Shown: positions 50,901 to 56,380 of the stretch, one piece after another
How positions within the stretch are numbered: position 1 is the stretch's first letter
Layout of the letters: the number at the start of each line of letters is the position of its first letter
Source: Struthidea cinerea
Lineage: Eukaryota; Chordata; Aves; Passeriformes; Corcoracidae
NCBI GenBank assembly: GCA_013397865.1
Contig: VZTI01002740.1
Location: 1 to 64,000, forward strand
DNA: 64,000 nucleotides
Reading direction: 5' to 3'
The notes under the pieces: model-generated
Databases searched by the model: none
What the model was told of the DNA's origin: nothing
The model's input: the letters and a program-made list of their open reading frames with translations, nothing else
Position numbers and translations under genes: made by a program

Positions 50901-51541
50901 TTGGTTAAACACTTAACATCTCTTGAAATATGCTGGGATCGAAGATTTATTAGGAAGTCACAAACTGAGTATTTGAACTGTAAAATCTTAAGAGTCTTGA
51001 CTGAGCTGTTAAACAAAATGTACAGAAAAAGAAAGTGATGTGGGACTTTTAAACATGATAGAGAAGATTTGATTCCTAAAGACTTCATTTTAACCATTGA
51101 TGTTGCATCCATTAAGCCATAGATGCTTTGAAACATCTTTGTCCGTCTGAAAATAACTACACTGAAATTGAAGTAGTATTAAACTGTCTCGATAAATACA
51201 AATAAGTCTAATGATTGTTGTTAATTTTATAGAACTGAGAAGCTTGGTGCTGAGTGAAATCATAACACATTTTACAACTTTAATGTAAATTTTTTTTTAA
51301 TTACAATATCTTTCAGTGCAAATGTGTACCTTCAGAGTTTTGGAATAACCAACATCTTTGATTGTATTTTTCTTGTAATGTATTAGATGGTGTTCAAGAA
51401 GTGGCATATATTCATTCAAATCAGAACGTGGTTGGACCCAGCAAGGCTGAAAATCACTTGAGCCGGTGGGCAGTGCGAGATGTATTTGAGTTGAAGCAGT
51501 TTTCCCAGCTCCCTGCTAATGTAGCTGTCTGTAGTGCCAAG
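14942..51541 (+). CDS. ERCC6L2: ERCC6L2, SNF2-family DNA translocase, exons 1-17 (3' end outside the window)
   Basis: Overall span of a multi-exon gene; the exons are listed separately below. Joining 17 exons at GT-AG junctions gives 1168 uninterrupted codons. Domains in order: Tudor-like region (about residues 8-60); SNF2 lobe 1 with motif I DMGLGKT (141-147), DEAH box (263-266) and motif III LTGT (290-293); a cysteine cluster (410-422); lobe 2 with motif V STMAGGLGLN (573-582) and motif VI QAIDRAYRIGQ (603-613); then an acidic, serine-rich disordered region (from about 719). Family knowledge: ERCC6L2 is a nuclear ATP-dependent DNA translocase linked to double-strand-break end joining and orientation-biased class-switch recombination, and human loss causes a bone-marrow-failure syndrome. 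The human protein is about 1550 residues, so roughly a quarter is missing here. No frameshift or premature stop is seen, so the copy looks functional. Confidence 0.95.
14964..17479 (+). other. ERCC6L2 intron 1
   Basis: 2516 bases, GTAAGC...TATAG. AT-rich; no recognised repeats or exons. The first kilobase may carry regulatory sequence but I see no specific motif. Confidence 0.8.
17480..17904 (+). CDS. ERCC6L2: ERCC6L2 exon 2: Tudor-like domain and SNF2 motif I
   Basis: Acceptor TTTTTTTATAG precedes the exon and donor CAG|GTATTC follows. It encodes residues 8-149. The first ~55 residues (HWRIGEKCLAPC...) have the GEKC-A...DGK-pattern of a Tudor fold, known as the N-terminal domain of ERCC6L2. 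Next come the acidic linker DEDDLEKPYFP, the SNF2 entry motif YLRDYQREGAQFLY (Q-motif region) and GDDMGLGKT, the Walker A/motif I that binds ATP. Most SNF2 proteins have DEMGLGKT; Asp instead of Glu is also what I recall for human ERCC6L2. Reading through the donor hits a stop after about ten codons. Confidence 0.95.
17975..18031. repeat. Direct repeat, 25-base unit at 32-base period
   Basis: The sequence ATTGTATTTATGAATCTTAA plus ACCTG occurs at 17975-17999 and again at 18007-18031, separated by a 7-base spacer. It is a small tandem duplication in intron 2. Confidence 0.9.
18495..18575. repeat. T-rich low-complexity tract
   Basis: Runs of T interrupted by CTTG, CTTGT and ACTTACTTA units, within intron 2 on the transcribed sense strand. 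It is not adjacent to any exon. Confidence 0.8.
19315..20366 (+). mobile_element. CR1 LINE fragment with 3' tail
   Basis: Landmarks include CTGACTGGTCTCGTGGCCTC, GATGTCATCTACTTCTG, ATGGATGGACAGTTCAATGG, AACCTTATGAAGTTCAACAA and, at the end, CCTTCCAACCCTTACC followed by TTTTATGATTCTGTGATC, the characteristic CR1 3' terminus. Between about 20222 and 20232 the copy jumps from the coding end to the 3' UTR, an internal deletion. Frameshifted, so inactive. Confidence 0.92.
22125..22244 (+). CDS. ERCC6L2: ERCC6L2 exon 3: motif Ia approach
   Basis: Forty codons (residues 150-189), phase 0 at both ends. It starts VISFLAAVLHKKGTREDIENN and ends in a lysine pair before donor AAG|GTACAA. The acceptor is TTTCTTTCTCAAG. 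It completes motif I (Q-V-I-S-F-L) and holds the charged insertion before motif Ia. The last few residues (about MKKGSDCNPKK) are the part least like the human sequence as I remember it. Confidence 0.92.
22245..23730 (+). other. ERCC6L2 intron 3
   Basis: 1486 bases. Contains a short imperfect tandem array of TTGTTATTGTCTAG-type units at about 22434-22490. The minus-strand open frame at 22726-23124 has no recognisable content. Confidence 0.75.
22434..22490. repeat. Imperfect tandem repeat, ~14-base unit
   Basis: Units of the form TAGTTGTTATTGTC repeat about four times with one shortened copy. It is a minisatellite-like patch in intron 3. Confidence 0.75.
23731..23924 (+). CDS. ERCC6L2: ERCC6L2 exon 4: SNF2 motif Ia
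   Basis: Residues 190-253 plus two bases of codon 254. The acceptor is TTGTTTTCAG and the donor is TAG|GTAATG. It encodes [20 protein letters not shown], the SNF2 motif Ia block (normally L-I-V-x-P-x-S-L-x-x-W), then VLHGSKKDDD and the ALTTYEILR block (motif Ib region) leading to the DEAH box in the next exon. Confidence 0.95.
24059..24104. repeat. 19-base tandem repeat at LTR edge
   Basis: CTGTACTATTGAATTTATC is followed by CTGTACTACTGAATTTAAC and a third partial CTGTACG. It lies against the left end of the LTR in intron 4 and may be part of that element's terminus or a duplicated flank. Confidence 0.8.
24105..24679 (-). mobile_element. Solo LTR of an endogenous retrovirus, antisense
   Basis: The + strand reads as the reverse complement of a common avian LTR type: GGGTTGATCTTGGCTGGACA, CTCTATCGCTCCCCTTCCCA, GAGATAAGGCAGTTTATTAA (a minus-strand AATAAA), GAGCTGATGTCATATGGAAT, CCCTTTGGTCAGTTTGGGTC, and an end at CAGCCAAGACACAATACA, i.e. 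a minus-strand TGTATTGTG start. ERVL-like by general resemblance only. No internal coding sequence. Left boundary approximate. Confidence 0.8.
26504..26665 (+). CDS. ERCC6L2: ERCC6L2 exon 5: DEAH box and motif III
   Basis: Residues 254-308, with a split serine at the start and a split tryptophan at the end. It encodes WSAVIVDEAHRIKNP: the Walker B DEAH box (263-266) that positions Mg2+ and water for ATP hydrolysis, followed by the RIKN signature of SNF2 proteins. RIGLTGTILQNNMKELW is motif III, coupling hydrolysis to translocation. The acceptor is TTTTGATCTGCAG and the donor TG|GTAAAT. Confidence 0.96.
26666..27876 (+). other. ERCC6L2 intron 5
   Basis: 1211 bases with an A-rich run at about 26763-26810; otherwise nothing recognised. 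Confidence 0.8.
27877..28084 (+). CDS. ERCC6L2: ERCC6L2 exon 6: between motifs III and IV
   Basis: Residues 309-377, acceptor TTTTTAATAG, donor AGA|GTAAGA. It encodes AVPGLLGSRVHFKKKFSDPV (the SNF2 helical protrusion, usually 'PxxLG...F...F..PI'), then ATGRKAMVKLARKMSGWFLRRTK, the block where the two RecA lobes are hinged, and the basic run LPKKEDR. It ends in phase 0. Confidence 0.95.
28085..29476 (+). other. ERCC6L2 intron 6
   Basis: 1392 bases, AT-rich, no recognised repeat or exon. Confidence 0.8.
29477..29617 (+). CDS. ERCC6L2: ERCC6L2 exon 7: start of lobe 2 with SEC-C-like cysteine motif
   Basis: Forty-seven codons (residues 378-424), phase 0 at both ends. It begins MVFCSLTEFQKAVYQAVLET, the standard SNF2 'L...Q...Y' segment. 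It ends with EPCSCNSGRKRKNCCYK, whose spacing C-x-C-x8-C-C and central SG match the SEC-C zinc-binding motif known from the SecA C-terminus. The four cysteines are residues 410, 412, 421 and 422 (bases 29573-29611). Function of this motif in ERCC6L2 is inference. Donor is AAA|GTAAGA. Confidence 0.95.
29618..31137 (+). other. ERCC6L2 intron 7
   Basis: 1520 bases. Two overlapping + strand open frames at 29697-30064 have no recognisable content. A T-run precedes exon 8 as its polypyrimidine tract. Confidence 0.8.
31138..31251 (+). CDS. ERCC6L2: ERCC6L2 exon 8
   Basis: Thirty-eight codons (425-462), phase 0. The acceptor has a long T-run ending TTGGTAG and the donor is CAG|GTTAGT. It encodes HGETIKSLRFSYLMILQKVAN, the 'L..LRK.CNHP'-like helix of SNF2 lobe 2, with QKVANHAALLQ replacing the usual RKVCNHP. 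Confidence 0.93.
31252..32686 (+). other. ERCC6L2 intron 8
   Basis: 1435 bases, with a T-run at ~32302-32316. No recognised elements. Confidence 0.8.
32687..32806 (+). CDS. ERCC6L2: ERCC6L2 exon 9: linker before motif IV
   Basis: Forty codons (463-502), phase 0. Acceptor CTTTTCTTCCAG, donor AAG|GTAAAC. It encodes EAHIKRVCSQVFSSFPDF and DAAFETISDPKYSGKMK. The final 'S.DPKYSGKM' is the typical lead-in to motif IV ('SGK...L..LL'), which continues in exon 10 across the largest complete intron in the window. Confidence 0.94.
33245..33390 (+). mobile_element. Weak CR1-like patch
   Basis: GGTTCAGAGAAGGGCCACGAAG and the later AGGCTGGGACTCCGCAGCCTG resemble the CR1 coding end (typically '...AGGGC-ACGAAG...GCTTGTTCAGCCTGGAGAAG'). 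Short and degraded, so tentative. Confidence 0.35.
34125..34908 (+). mobile_element. CR1 LINE, 5' part of a copy interrupted by an LTR
   Basis: CR1 reverse-transcriptase to C-terminal region in sense orientation: CCTGGAAAAGCTGGCAGCCC, GGGCTCAGTGTTGGGCTAGT, AGGTTCAACAAGACCAGATG, CGCACCTTGAGTGCTGTATC, GGGCTTGTTTAGCCTGGAGA. The open frame at 34572-34892 is the decayed C-terminal part. It stops at GAGGTTGTGGTAAGATGC, and the same CR1 resumes past the LTR at about 35381. Confidence 0.9.
34909..35377 (+). mobile_element. Solo LTR inserted in a CR1
   Basis: Starts TGTCCTGATTTTGGCCAGGA and ends CCTAAACCATGACA (TG...CA). It shares start, GGGAGGGGGC-type early U3 block, a TTATTGCTGTTTCCAGTAAA-type block and end with the LTR at 44523-44946. 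About 469 bases. The flanking 5-mers (GATGC and TACAA) do not match, so a target-site duplication is not evident. Confidence 0.85.
35378..35675 (+). mobile_element. CR1 LINE, 3' part after the LTR insertion
   Basis: Resumes with CAGTCTGTTCTCCTGGATAA and AACAAGTGGCAGGATGAGAG, the CR1 segment that should follow the GAGGTTGTGGTAAG point before the LTR, then GAAGAATTTCTTCATGGAAA and GGTTGGACTCGATCTTGGAG near its 3' end (TTCTGTGATT). Confidence 0.88.
36085..36190. repeat. A/C-rich low-complexity tract
   Basis: AAAAAAAAGACAAG followed by C-rich CCTCTCCCTCC and CACCAAAAAAAAAAAAG. Low complexity in intron 9. Confidence 0.7.
36815..37090 (-). mobile_element. Probable antisense LTR fragment
   Basis: On the minus strand, TTTAAAAAGTC is followed by CTTAATAAAC (AATAAA signal; + strand 36904-36909) and a U5-like GAAGGTCCCGTTCGTCTCTT ... 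CTCCCCCATCTGGGGAGG. The order TATA-like, polyA signal, then terminal segment fits an LTR. The family and boundaries are uncertain. Confidence 0.4.
40454..40525 (+). CDS. ERCC6L2: ERCC6L2 exon 10: motif IV
   Basis: A 72-base exon (residues 503-526), phase 0 on both sides. It encodes VLQQLLNHFRKNKDKILLFS followed by FSTK, the SNF2 motif IV (KVLIFSQ-type) strand. The acceptor is ATTTACAG and the donor AAG|GTGAGC. It is too short to show up in a long-ORF scan; the frame match to exons 9 and 11 confirms it. Confidence 0.94.
40526..41666 (+). other. ERCC6L2 intron 10
   Basis: 1141 bases, AT-rich, no recognised element. Confidence 0.8.
41667..41812 (+). CDS. ERCC6L2: ERCC6L2 exon 11: lobe 2, into motif V
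   Basis: Residues 527-574 plus two bases of Met575. It encodes LLDVLEQYCMASGLDYRRLD, then GNTKSEDRIRIVREFN and NICLVST, i.e. the SNF2 'L..Y....G...R.DG.T....R...'(motif IVa) and the strand of motif V. The acceptor is TTTTTCCACTCAG and the donor AT|GTAAGA. Confidence 0.95.
41813..42428 (+). other. ERCC6L2 intron 11
   Basis: 616 bases, the shortest intron in the window. Nothing recognised. Confidence 0.85.
42429..42524 (+). CDS. ERCC6L2: ERCC6L2 exon 12: motif V and motif VI start
   Basis: Ninety-six bases finishing Met575 and ending two bases into Arg607. It encodes AGGLGLNFVGANVVILFDPT then WNPANDLQAID, the highly conserved motif V and the start of motif VI, which close the ATP site from lobe 2. 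Acceptor TTTATGTTTTTAG, donor CAG|GTACAC. Confidence 0.96.
42525..43879 (+). other. ERCC6L2 intron 12
   Basis: 1355 bases with short A-runs near 42759 and 43548. Nothing recognised. Confidence 0.8.
43880..43979 (+). CDS. ERCC6L2: ERCC6L2 exon 13: motif VI arginine finger
   Basis: One hundred bases completing Arg607 through Gln640. It encodes RAYRIGQYRAVKVFRLISLG then TVEEMMYLRQVYKQ. RAYRIGQ carries the motif VI arginine that contacts the ATP gamma-phosphate, and the following 'T.EE.....' helix is standard for SNF2 proteins. Acceptor TTCTTGCAG, donor CAG|GTAAAG, phase 0 at the end. Confidence 0.96.
43980..46868 (+). other. ERCC6L2 intron 13
   Basis: 2889 bases containing the solo LTR at 44523-44946. 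The remainder is AT-rich with a T-rich tract at ~46348-46384 and no recognised element. Confidence 0.8.
44523..44946 (+). mobile_element. Solo LTR, same family as the one at 34909
   Basis: Starts TGTCCTGGTTACAGCCATGA, has the AGGGGGCATGGCCGGGGCC early block and the CATTGCTGTTTCTGGTAAAT block, and ends TTCTTGAACCATGACA. Flanks GGCTT (44518-44522) and GGTTT (44947-44951) are a 4/5 match, consistent with a mutated 5-base target duplication. No internal retroviral genes. Confidence 0.85.
46869..47021 (+). CDS. ERCC6L2: ERCC6L2 exon 14: post-motor conserved segment
   Basis: Fifty-one codons (641-691), phase 0. It encodes QLHCAVIGTENARRYFEAVQ, then GSKEHQGELFGIHNLFKLR and a stretch ending LTKDILE. 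The 'G..ENA.RYFE.VQ' block and 'GELFGIHNLF' are characteristic of the ERCC6L2 subfamily after the helicase core. Acceptor TGTTCTGTTTTAG is strong; the donor GAG|GTGTGA is weak, and reading through gives V-stop at once. Confidence 0.94.
47022..47897 (+). other. ERCC6L2 intron 14
   Basis: 876 bases, AT-rich. Nothing recognised. Confidence 0.85.
47898..47978 (+). CDS. ERCC6L2: ERCC6L2 exon 15
   Basis: Twenty-seven codons (692-718), phase 0. It begins REGRVEAGVITATTWLKEE, matching the human segment I recall (REGQVEAGIMTATTWLKE), after which similarity drops. Acceptor GATTGTTTTAG, donor AAG|GTGAGA. It marks the transition from the structured motor to the disordered tail. Confidence 0.92.
47979..49477 (+). 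other. ERCC6L2 intron 15
   Basis: 1499 bases with a long T-run (~48310-48330) and an AT microsatellite (48796-48886). No exon recognised. Confidence 0.8.
48796..48886. repeat. AT-rich microsatellite
   Basis: ATAATAATATA-type and TATATATATATATA runs. A partly palindromic TA/TAA repeat likely to be length-polymorphic. Confidence 0.9.
49478..50672 (+). CDS. ERCC6L2: ERCC6L2 exon 16: large acidic disordered region
   Basis: The largest exon, 1195 bases (residues 719-1116 plus one base). The acceptor is a T-run ending TTTTTAG and the donor TTAG|GTAACT. The product is rich in Ser, Glu, Asp and Lys and low in hydrophobics, so probably disordered. Short islands stand out: FWDDFSDDDILE near the start, GQLSLMQCGFSKLL (777-790), EEDDDVVFPTQ (894-903 region), DISDESDDIELS (974-985), EFSSSEDNF, and ESMDKYL at the end. 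The islands resemble the human protein as I recall it while the rest diverges. Many sites fit casein-kinase-2-type S-x-x-E/D patterns (inference). Reading past the donor reaches TAA within four codons, which could give a short isoform if the intron is retained. Confidence 0.93.
50673..51386 (+). other. ERCC6L2 intron 16
   Basis: 714 bases. An in-frame TAA lies just after the exon 16 donor. Two AATAAA-like signals (ATGTAATAAATG near 50790; GATAAATAC near 51192) could allow intronic polyadenylation, but this is not shown by sequence alone. Confidence 0.7.
51387..51541 (+). CDS. ERCC6L2: ERCC6L2 exon 17 (last exon I can place)
   Basis: One hundred and fifty-five bases completing Asp1117 and ending at Lys1168 in phase 0. 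It encodes DGVQEVAYIHSNQNVVGPSK, then AENHLSRWAVRDVFELKQFS and QLPANVAVCSAK. This is nearly identical to the human segment I remember, unusually strong conservation after a divergent exon, so it probably forms a functional element. Acceptor GTAATGTATTAG, donor AAG|GTAAAG. The human protein continues with a TYKEKVDAD-type sequence that I could not find downstream in the window. Confidence 0.94.
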
Positions 51542-51734
51542 GTAAAGAGAAATTTTTGGAAATGTCATTTAAACTTTTTTTATCCTTATTTTTCATCTTA
51601 AAAAGCTCTAAAAAACTTCTTTTTCTGTTAATGGCCACCATGAATAATCAAAGATACTGAGGATGGGAGGAAGAGAATGCTCAGTTGGAGGTCTAATGAA
51701 TTACTTTGGTTTTTTGGTGTGGCTTTTACATTAG

Positions 51735-51813
51735 CCAGCTTTGAAAGACTTGGGAATTAAACAGCACAGCTCTGGGTGGAATCCTTCTGTGGGATTTTTC
51801 TGTGAGAGAAATG
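51735..51813 (+). other. Candidate alternative exon after exon 17
   Basis: A 79-base open stretch bounded by a plausible acceptor (T-rich, ending TTTTACATTAG) and a strong donor ATG|GTAAGA. In phase 0 from exon 17 it would add about 26 residues beginning PALKDLGIKQHSS. It ends in phase 1, and the human continuation as I recall it enters in phase 0, so inclusion would shift frame; without splicing, the frame stops at TGA shortly after. It may be a poison or alternative exon, or chance. Confidence 0.2.
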
Positions 51814-52263
51814 GTAAGATTAAAGATCGGGTTTTTGAAATCAAATTCTGTGTTACGTTTTTCTGATTTGAGCCTTGAAAAATCTTCAGCTTGTCCTGGA
51901 TCCAGTTAACAAATATCCAGTTGCCACAGTACATTCTGGAACCCCTGTAGCATCAAAATTTGAACATAAATCAATTTGCAGGCTGTCTTGGGGAGGTGAA
52001 CATATGCAGTTGCTACAGTTGAATCAAATTGTCTACGTTTAATATCTTAAACATAGAACTAGAGTTTACTGGGAGTGCTTATTTGCAGCAACAGATAGGT
52101 ATTTTGCTTTTTGTTGGTCCTGTATCTTGTTTAATTGCATTTGGAATACACACAAATCTGGAATAAATTCAGGTACAGCTTCCAGATTTTTGTTCTTATT
52201 ACAGTGTTTTTAATCTGCTCTGACTATCTGGGTACTTTGTTGTTTGCCTTGTAATAAACATTT

Positions 52264-52357
52264 GCAGTTTCCTGGGCTGATTTTTAAGACAAACCACAAG
52301 CACAGAATAAGCAGTTTCCTGGGCTGATTTTTAAGACAAACCACAAGCACAGAATAA
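52264..52357. repeat. 47-base perfect tandem duplication
   Basis: A 47-base unit beginning GCAGTTTCCTGGGCTGATTT occurs at 52264-52310 and directly again at 52311-52357. The near-identity suggests a recent event or an assembly artefact. Confidence 0.95.
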
Positions 52358-55300
52358 GTAATTTGTGAATGTGCAGCTTAGTCTTTACAGACATGTTAGC
52401 AATCATAACAAGAATTGTAGACATACGACTGTGTTGTTCTGGGGTGTTGAACATCCTCAGTGGCTAGAAGAGTTTCTTCCAGTGCTGTTGTTGTACTGCA
52501 TTTAATTAAGCCATTAGCAGAGTTGCTAAGAAGTTTTATACCGGGAAGATCAAACTAGGCAAACCAGTAAAAGTAAGGCCTTTTCAATTCTAACACATTT
52601 GCATTAGAGTGTCCCTCATTGGCAGAAAAGTTGATCAAAAATACTCAAGAGTACTGTACGAAGGTACTTATTAATTGGCAATGGCTAACAACATTATTAA
52701 AACCAAATAAAAATGAAAGAAAACTTTGAAGAGAGTACTTTGACTGAATGTCTGTTGATCCACCTCTGTTCAAAACTAGTTTGTGGTGTTCATGTAACTT
52801 AGAGCTTAATGTGTAGAGTTGTGTGACTGCAAGTATTGGAAATTAACTTCTCTTGATTAAGTTGTCAGTAAGTTTTTTTAAGGTATGCATTTTTCACTCA
52901 GAAGCAACATCTCTTGGAGATCTAAGTAGGAAGAAAAACATCAAAAATTATGGAGAAGGCTGCCTCTTTTCTTCACATACTGTTACTCATTTACCTAAAG
53001 GCACTAATGTAGAAATAAAATCTAGGTGACTGCCTATTCTTAAATGTGGCATTTTGAACTTTTTGTGCCCTGCTTAAAAAGAGATCTTCATAGACAACTT
53101 TGAAGGGTTCTCTACTTAGAATTTTATTGCTACTGTTTTTCTTCATTACTTTGTATTTCCTTAGAAGACATTTTGTGAAAAAACATGGTCTTTGTTGTGC
53201 TTCTGGCCATCAGGCTTTGCTGGTGATTTTTCGCATATTTGCCATGAGTTGAAGTTAGGACATTCACTGTCTGAGCATCTACTTATTTTATCATAAAATA
53301 ATGCTACTTAATAAAAACCTTTTTCAGTAGATTAAAGTAGCATCATGTGTAATATTAAAAATACAACTGAGTCATTTAAATTTCCATCATTGTTTTAAGT
53401 AAATGAAATTATGGTTTTGAATGTTGGAATGTTAATTGGAATCTGATAGTTATTGAAAGAAAAACAAAGTTTTGGCAGCTGAAATTTCTTATTGATGTAG
53501 TTTTCAAGTGTCATTGGTCTAACAGTTTCTCAGAAACTGTTGTGTAGCTGTTTCTGTTGGGTCTGAGTATCAATGATAATAGACTCTTAATCAGAAGCTT
53601 TTTTTACAGTGTATTTAGGTTGAAGTTTTATGTAGTAACTTTGTGAAGGCACCTGAATAATATTTATGCTCTCGTAATATTTATGTCCCTTCTTAGGCAC
53701 ACTTAATCGTTTTATTTCCAAGTAGAAGAGATCAAGAAGGGTTATTTTCATTTCATAGATAGGTCTGCTAAGGAGAAAAAAGTATTATGTCCTTTGTGCT
53801 GTTCATTTTACCTATGCCAACTCTGTCTTCTTGCTTTACAATTTCATCCAGTAAGCAGTCTGTAATAATAAATTTCTGACTTAATAAATTTTAAATACAT
53901 TTTTCAAGCAGTGACTTATGTCTTTGTGATAGGAGTTCAAGAATTTTGAAAAACTAGAAGTATTCTGTTGAGTTGGATGAGTTGTAAATTGGGGAATACA
54001 AATACCTACAAATCTTGGTGGAAGACTGACATTTTTGTTTCATGCTTACATAGAAATTTGGAATGACAGGGATATTAAAGCAATGTTGTAATAAGCTAAA
54101 GTAATTAATAAAGAAAACCCCTTGTAAGAACATTGACATGTTGATTTCTTGCTATTGACTGGCCATCTAATCACATTTTGGGTTCACTACTTCTCTTAAA
54201 CTTTTAGAACCTAGGTTAAGGTCTTTAGTTTCAGTAGCTAATTTATGGAAATTCTGTGAGTATGAGTAACAGAAAAAATTAGTTGCTGGAAAGCACTGTA
54301 AAACAATGTCTTCTTCCTGGTTGTCTACCTGTAGTAGATAAAAGTATAAATTAGGTTTATTAGTGCTTCATTTATTGTTGAATCATGGAGACTAATGTAG
54401 TTGCTTAAGTTGTAGTAACTGCTTAAAGCTGGAGCAGGCTGCAAAACCTGTGAGGTCTCTTCTTTGCAAGTGAGGGAGGCTCCATAGGAAGAAGATCCTT
54501 GAGAACCAAGTTAGAAGGGATGGGAGGCAGCAAATCTTGTTCCTCAAAAGATAACTGAAGGTATGTACAACATCTTAAGAACATGAGTAACTAACAAGCT
54601 TGTATTTGAATTGGTTATAAGAAAAGTGTAAGACTTGAACACCTTTTCGTACCTTGGATTTCATCTTGGTGATACTTTATTTCCTTGAATTTAGAAGACC
54701 AGTGTTAGATCTGCACAGTTTGCACTAGTGAATTCTCAGTCAAGTCTCTCTTAACCTGTTAAACTGTAGGCTTCAATCAAGCTTATTTTTTTATCCAGTA
54801 ATAAGTATTCAGTCTATCCTTAATTTTACCTGTGCCTAGTATTGATACATCCTAGCTGCCTTTTCTGTGATCAGGTAGAACATACTATTTTAATGTACTA
54901 TTGTTCTGTACCTTTAAAAAGGCTTAAGGAAACAGAATTTTGATTGTTGTTATGAGAAATAGATCTCGCTACTATTTCTTTTTTCTTGCTTGCTTTGTTC
55001 TTCAGGTTCCATAACGGTCCTGGATTCAAGACTGCAAAGCCCTTTACTTTCCCCAGAGGTGATGGGGAATGTAGTCATATTGTCTATATATGGTTTTTAA
55101 AGGAATTTTGCCAACTGACTAGTTTAGGTAGAATGTTCACATTTGTAGTACTGAATGCTTGTTTAGTCTGTATTTCTATAAGTACTGTGTGACTCTGGAA
55201 AACACAGTTTGGTAACAGCAACCCGAATATAAAGTATGCCATCAAGAAACAAAATCATGAGAGCTCTCTCACAACTTAGCAGCTATGAAAGGTGAGATAA

Positions 55301-55929
55301 AATCCCGAAGTAATAAATGTAGCCGTATAAACTATGCATTAATTATACAAGCAAGAGAATAAACTGTAGTTTGATTGAATATCATTAATCAAAGTAAGTC
55401 CTGTCCAACATCTGAATTAAAGAAAGTCTGTGTATGACAATAGTAGTGGCAAACATATGTGGAAAGGTATTTTGTCACATAATCCTGAAGAAAGGAAAAT
55501 AAATTGTGGAACATGTTCCTTTTATCACAAAAGTGCGTGGGATTGCATAAAAATAGAAGAAGATGCTCTAGCTGTTAGATGAGTTGAAGCAGCATTCGCA
55601 GTGCAGAAAGACATCAAGTTATAGAATGGGCTTTCATAAGTAGTCATCTACAGCAGTGGAGATTCATTTATAGTTTATTTTGCAAATACGAGGAGGGAAG
55701 TACTTAAAAGACTAAGATTAACTGGATTTTTTTGACAGACATGGCATGGGTATGATCTTGAATGTAGAAATCTTAGAATTAGAATTATAATAAAAATACT
55801 GTAATACCAATAGTTCCTGAATTGAATGTAATTATCCTTTGTCTGAAGATTATCTGTATTCTGATTATTGCCCACAACTGTCAGTATTGTATTGCTGTAG
55901 ATTTTGAGAAGAAATATATAAGAACTATA

Positions 55930-56380
55930 GAATATGACCCTTAAAGTTCATCTAGTTCAAACTCCCTGCAACGGGCAGAGACATCTTCAACTAGATCAGG
56001 TTGCTTAGAGCCATGTCCAACCTGACCTTGAATGTTTCCAGGGATGGGGCATCCACCACCTCTCTGGACAACCAGCTGCACTGTTTTACAATCTTCACTG
56101 TAAAAAAGCCTTCTTCCTTACATCTAATCTAGATCAAAAACAGGCTCTGCTAAAAAACATTTCTCCATCTTTCTTACAGACCCCTGTTAAGTGCTGAAGG
56201 GTCATAAGTCCTCTCCAGAGTCTTCTCTTCTCCAGGCTAAATAACCCCAAGACTCTCAGCCTTTCCTGATAGGAGAGGTGTTCCATCCCTCCAGTCATTT
56301 TTGTGGCCTTCCTCTGCACTAAGAGCAGAGGGACAGAATCACCTGCCTTGACCTGTGGCCACACTTCTTTTGATGCAGCA
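55930..56380 (-). mobile_element. CR1 LINE 3' fragment, antisense
   Basis: The + strand shows TTCATCTAGTTCAAACTCCC, GGGGCATCCACCACCTCTCT, CTTCTCTTCTCCAGGCTAAA and TTTTTGTGGCCTTCCTCTGC, reverse-complement CR1 landmarks. The minus-strand open frame includes MEHLSYQERLRVLGLFSLEK, the decayed C-terminal CR1 coding end. Confidence 0.92.
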
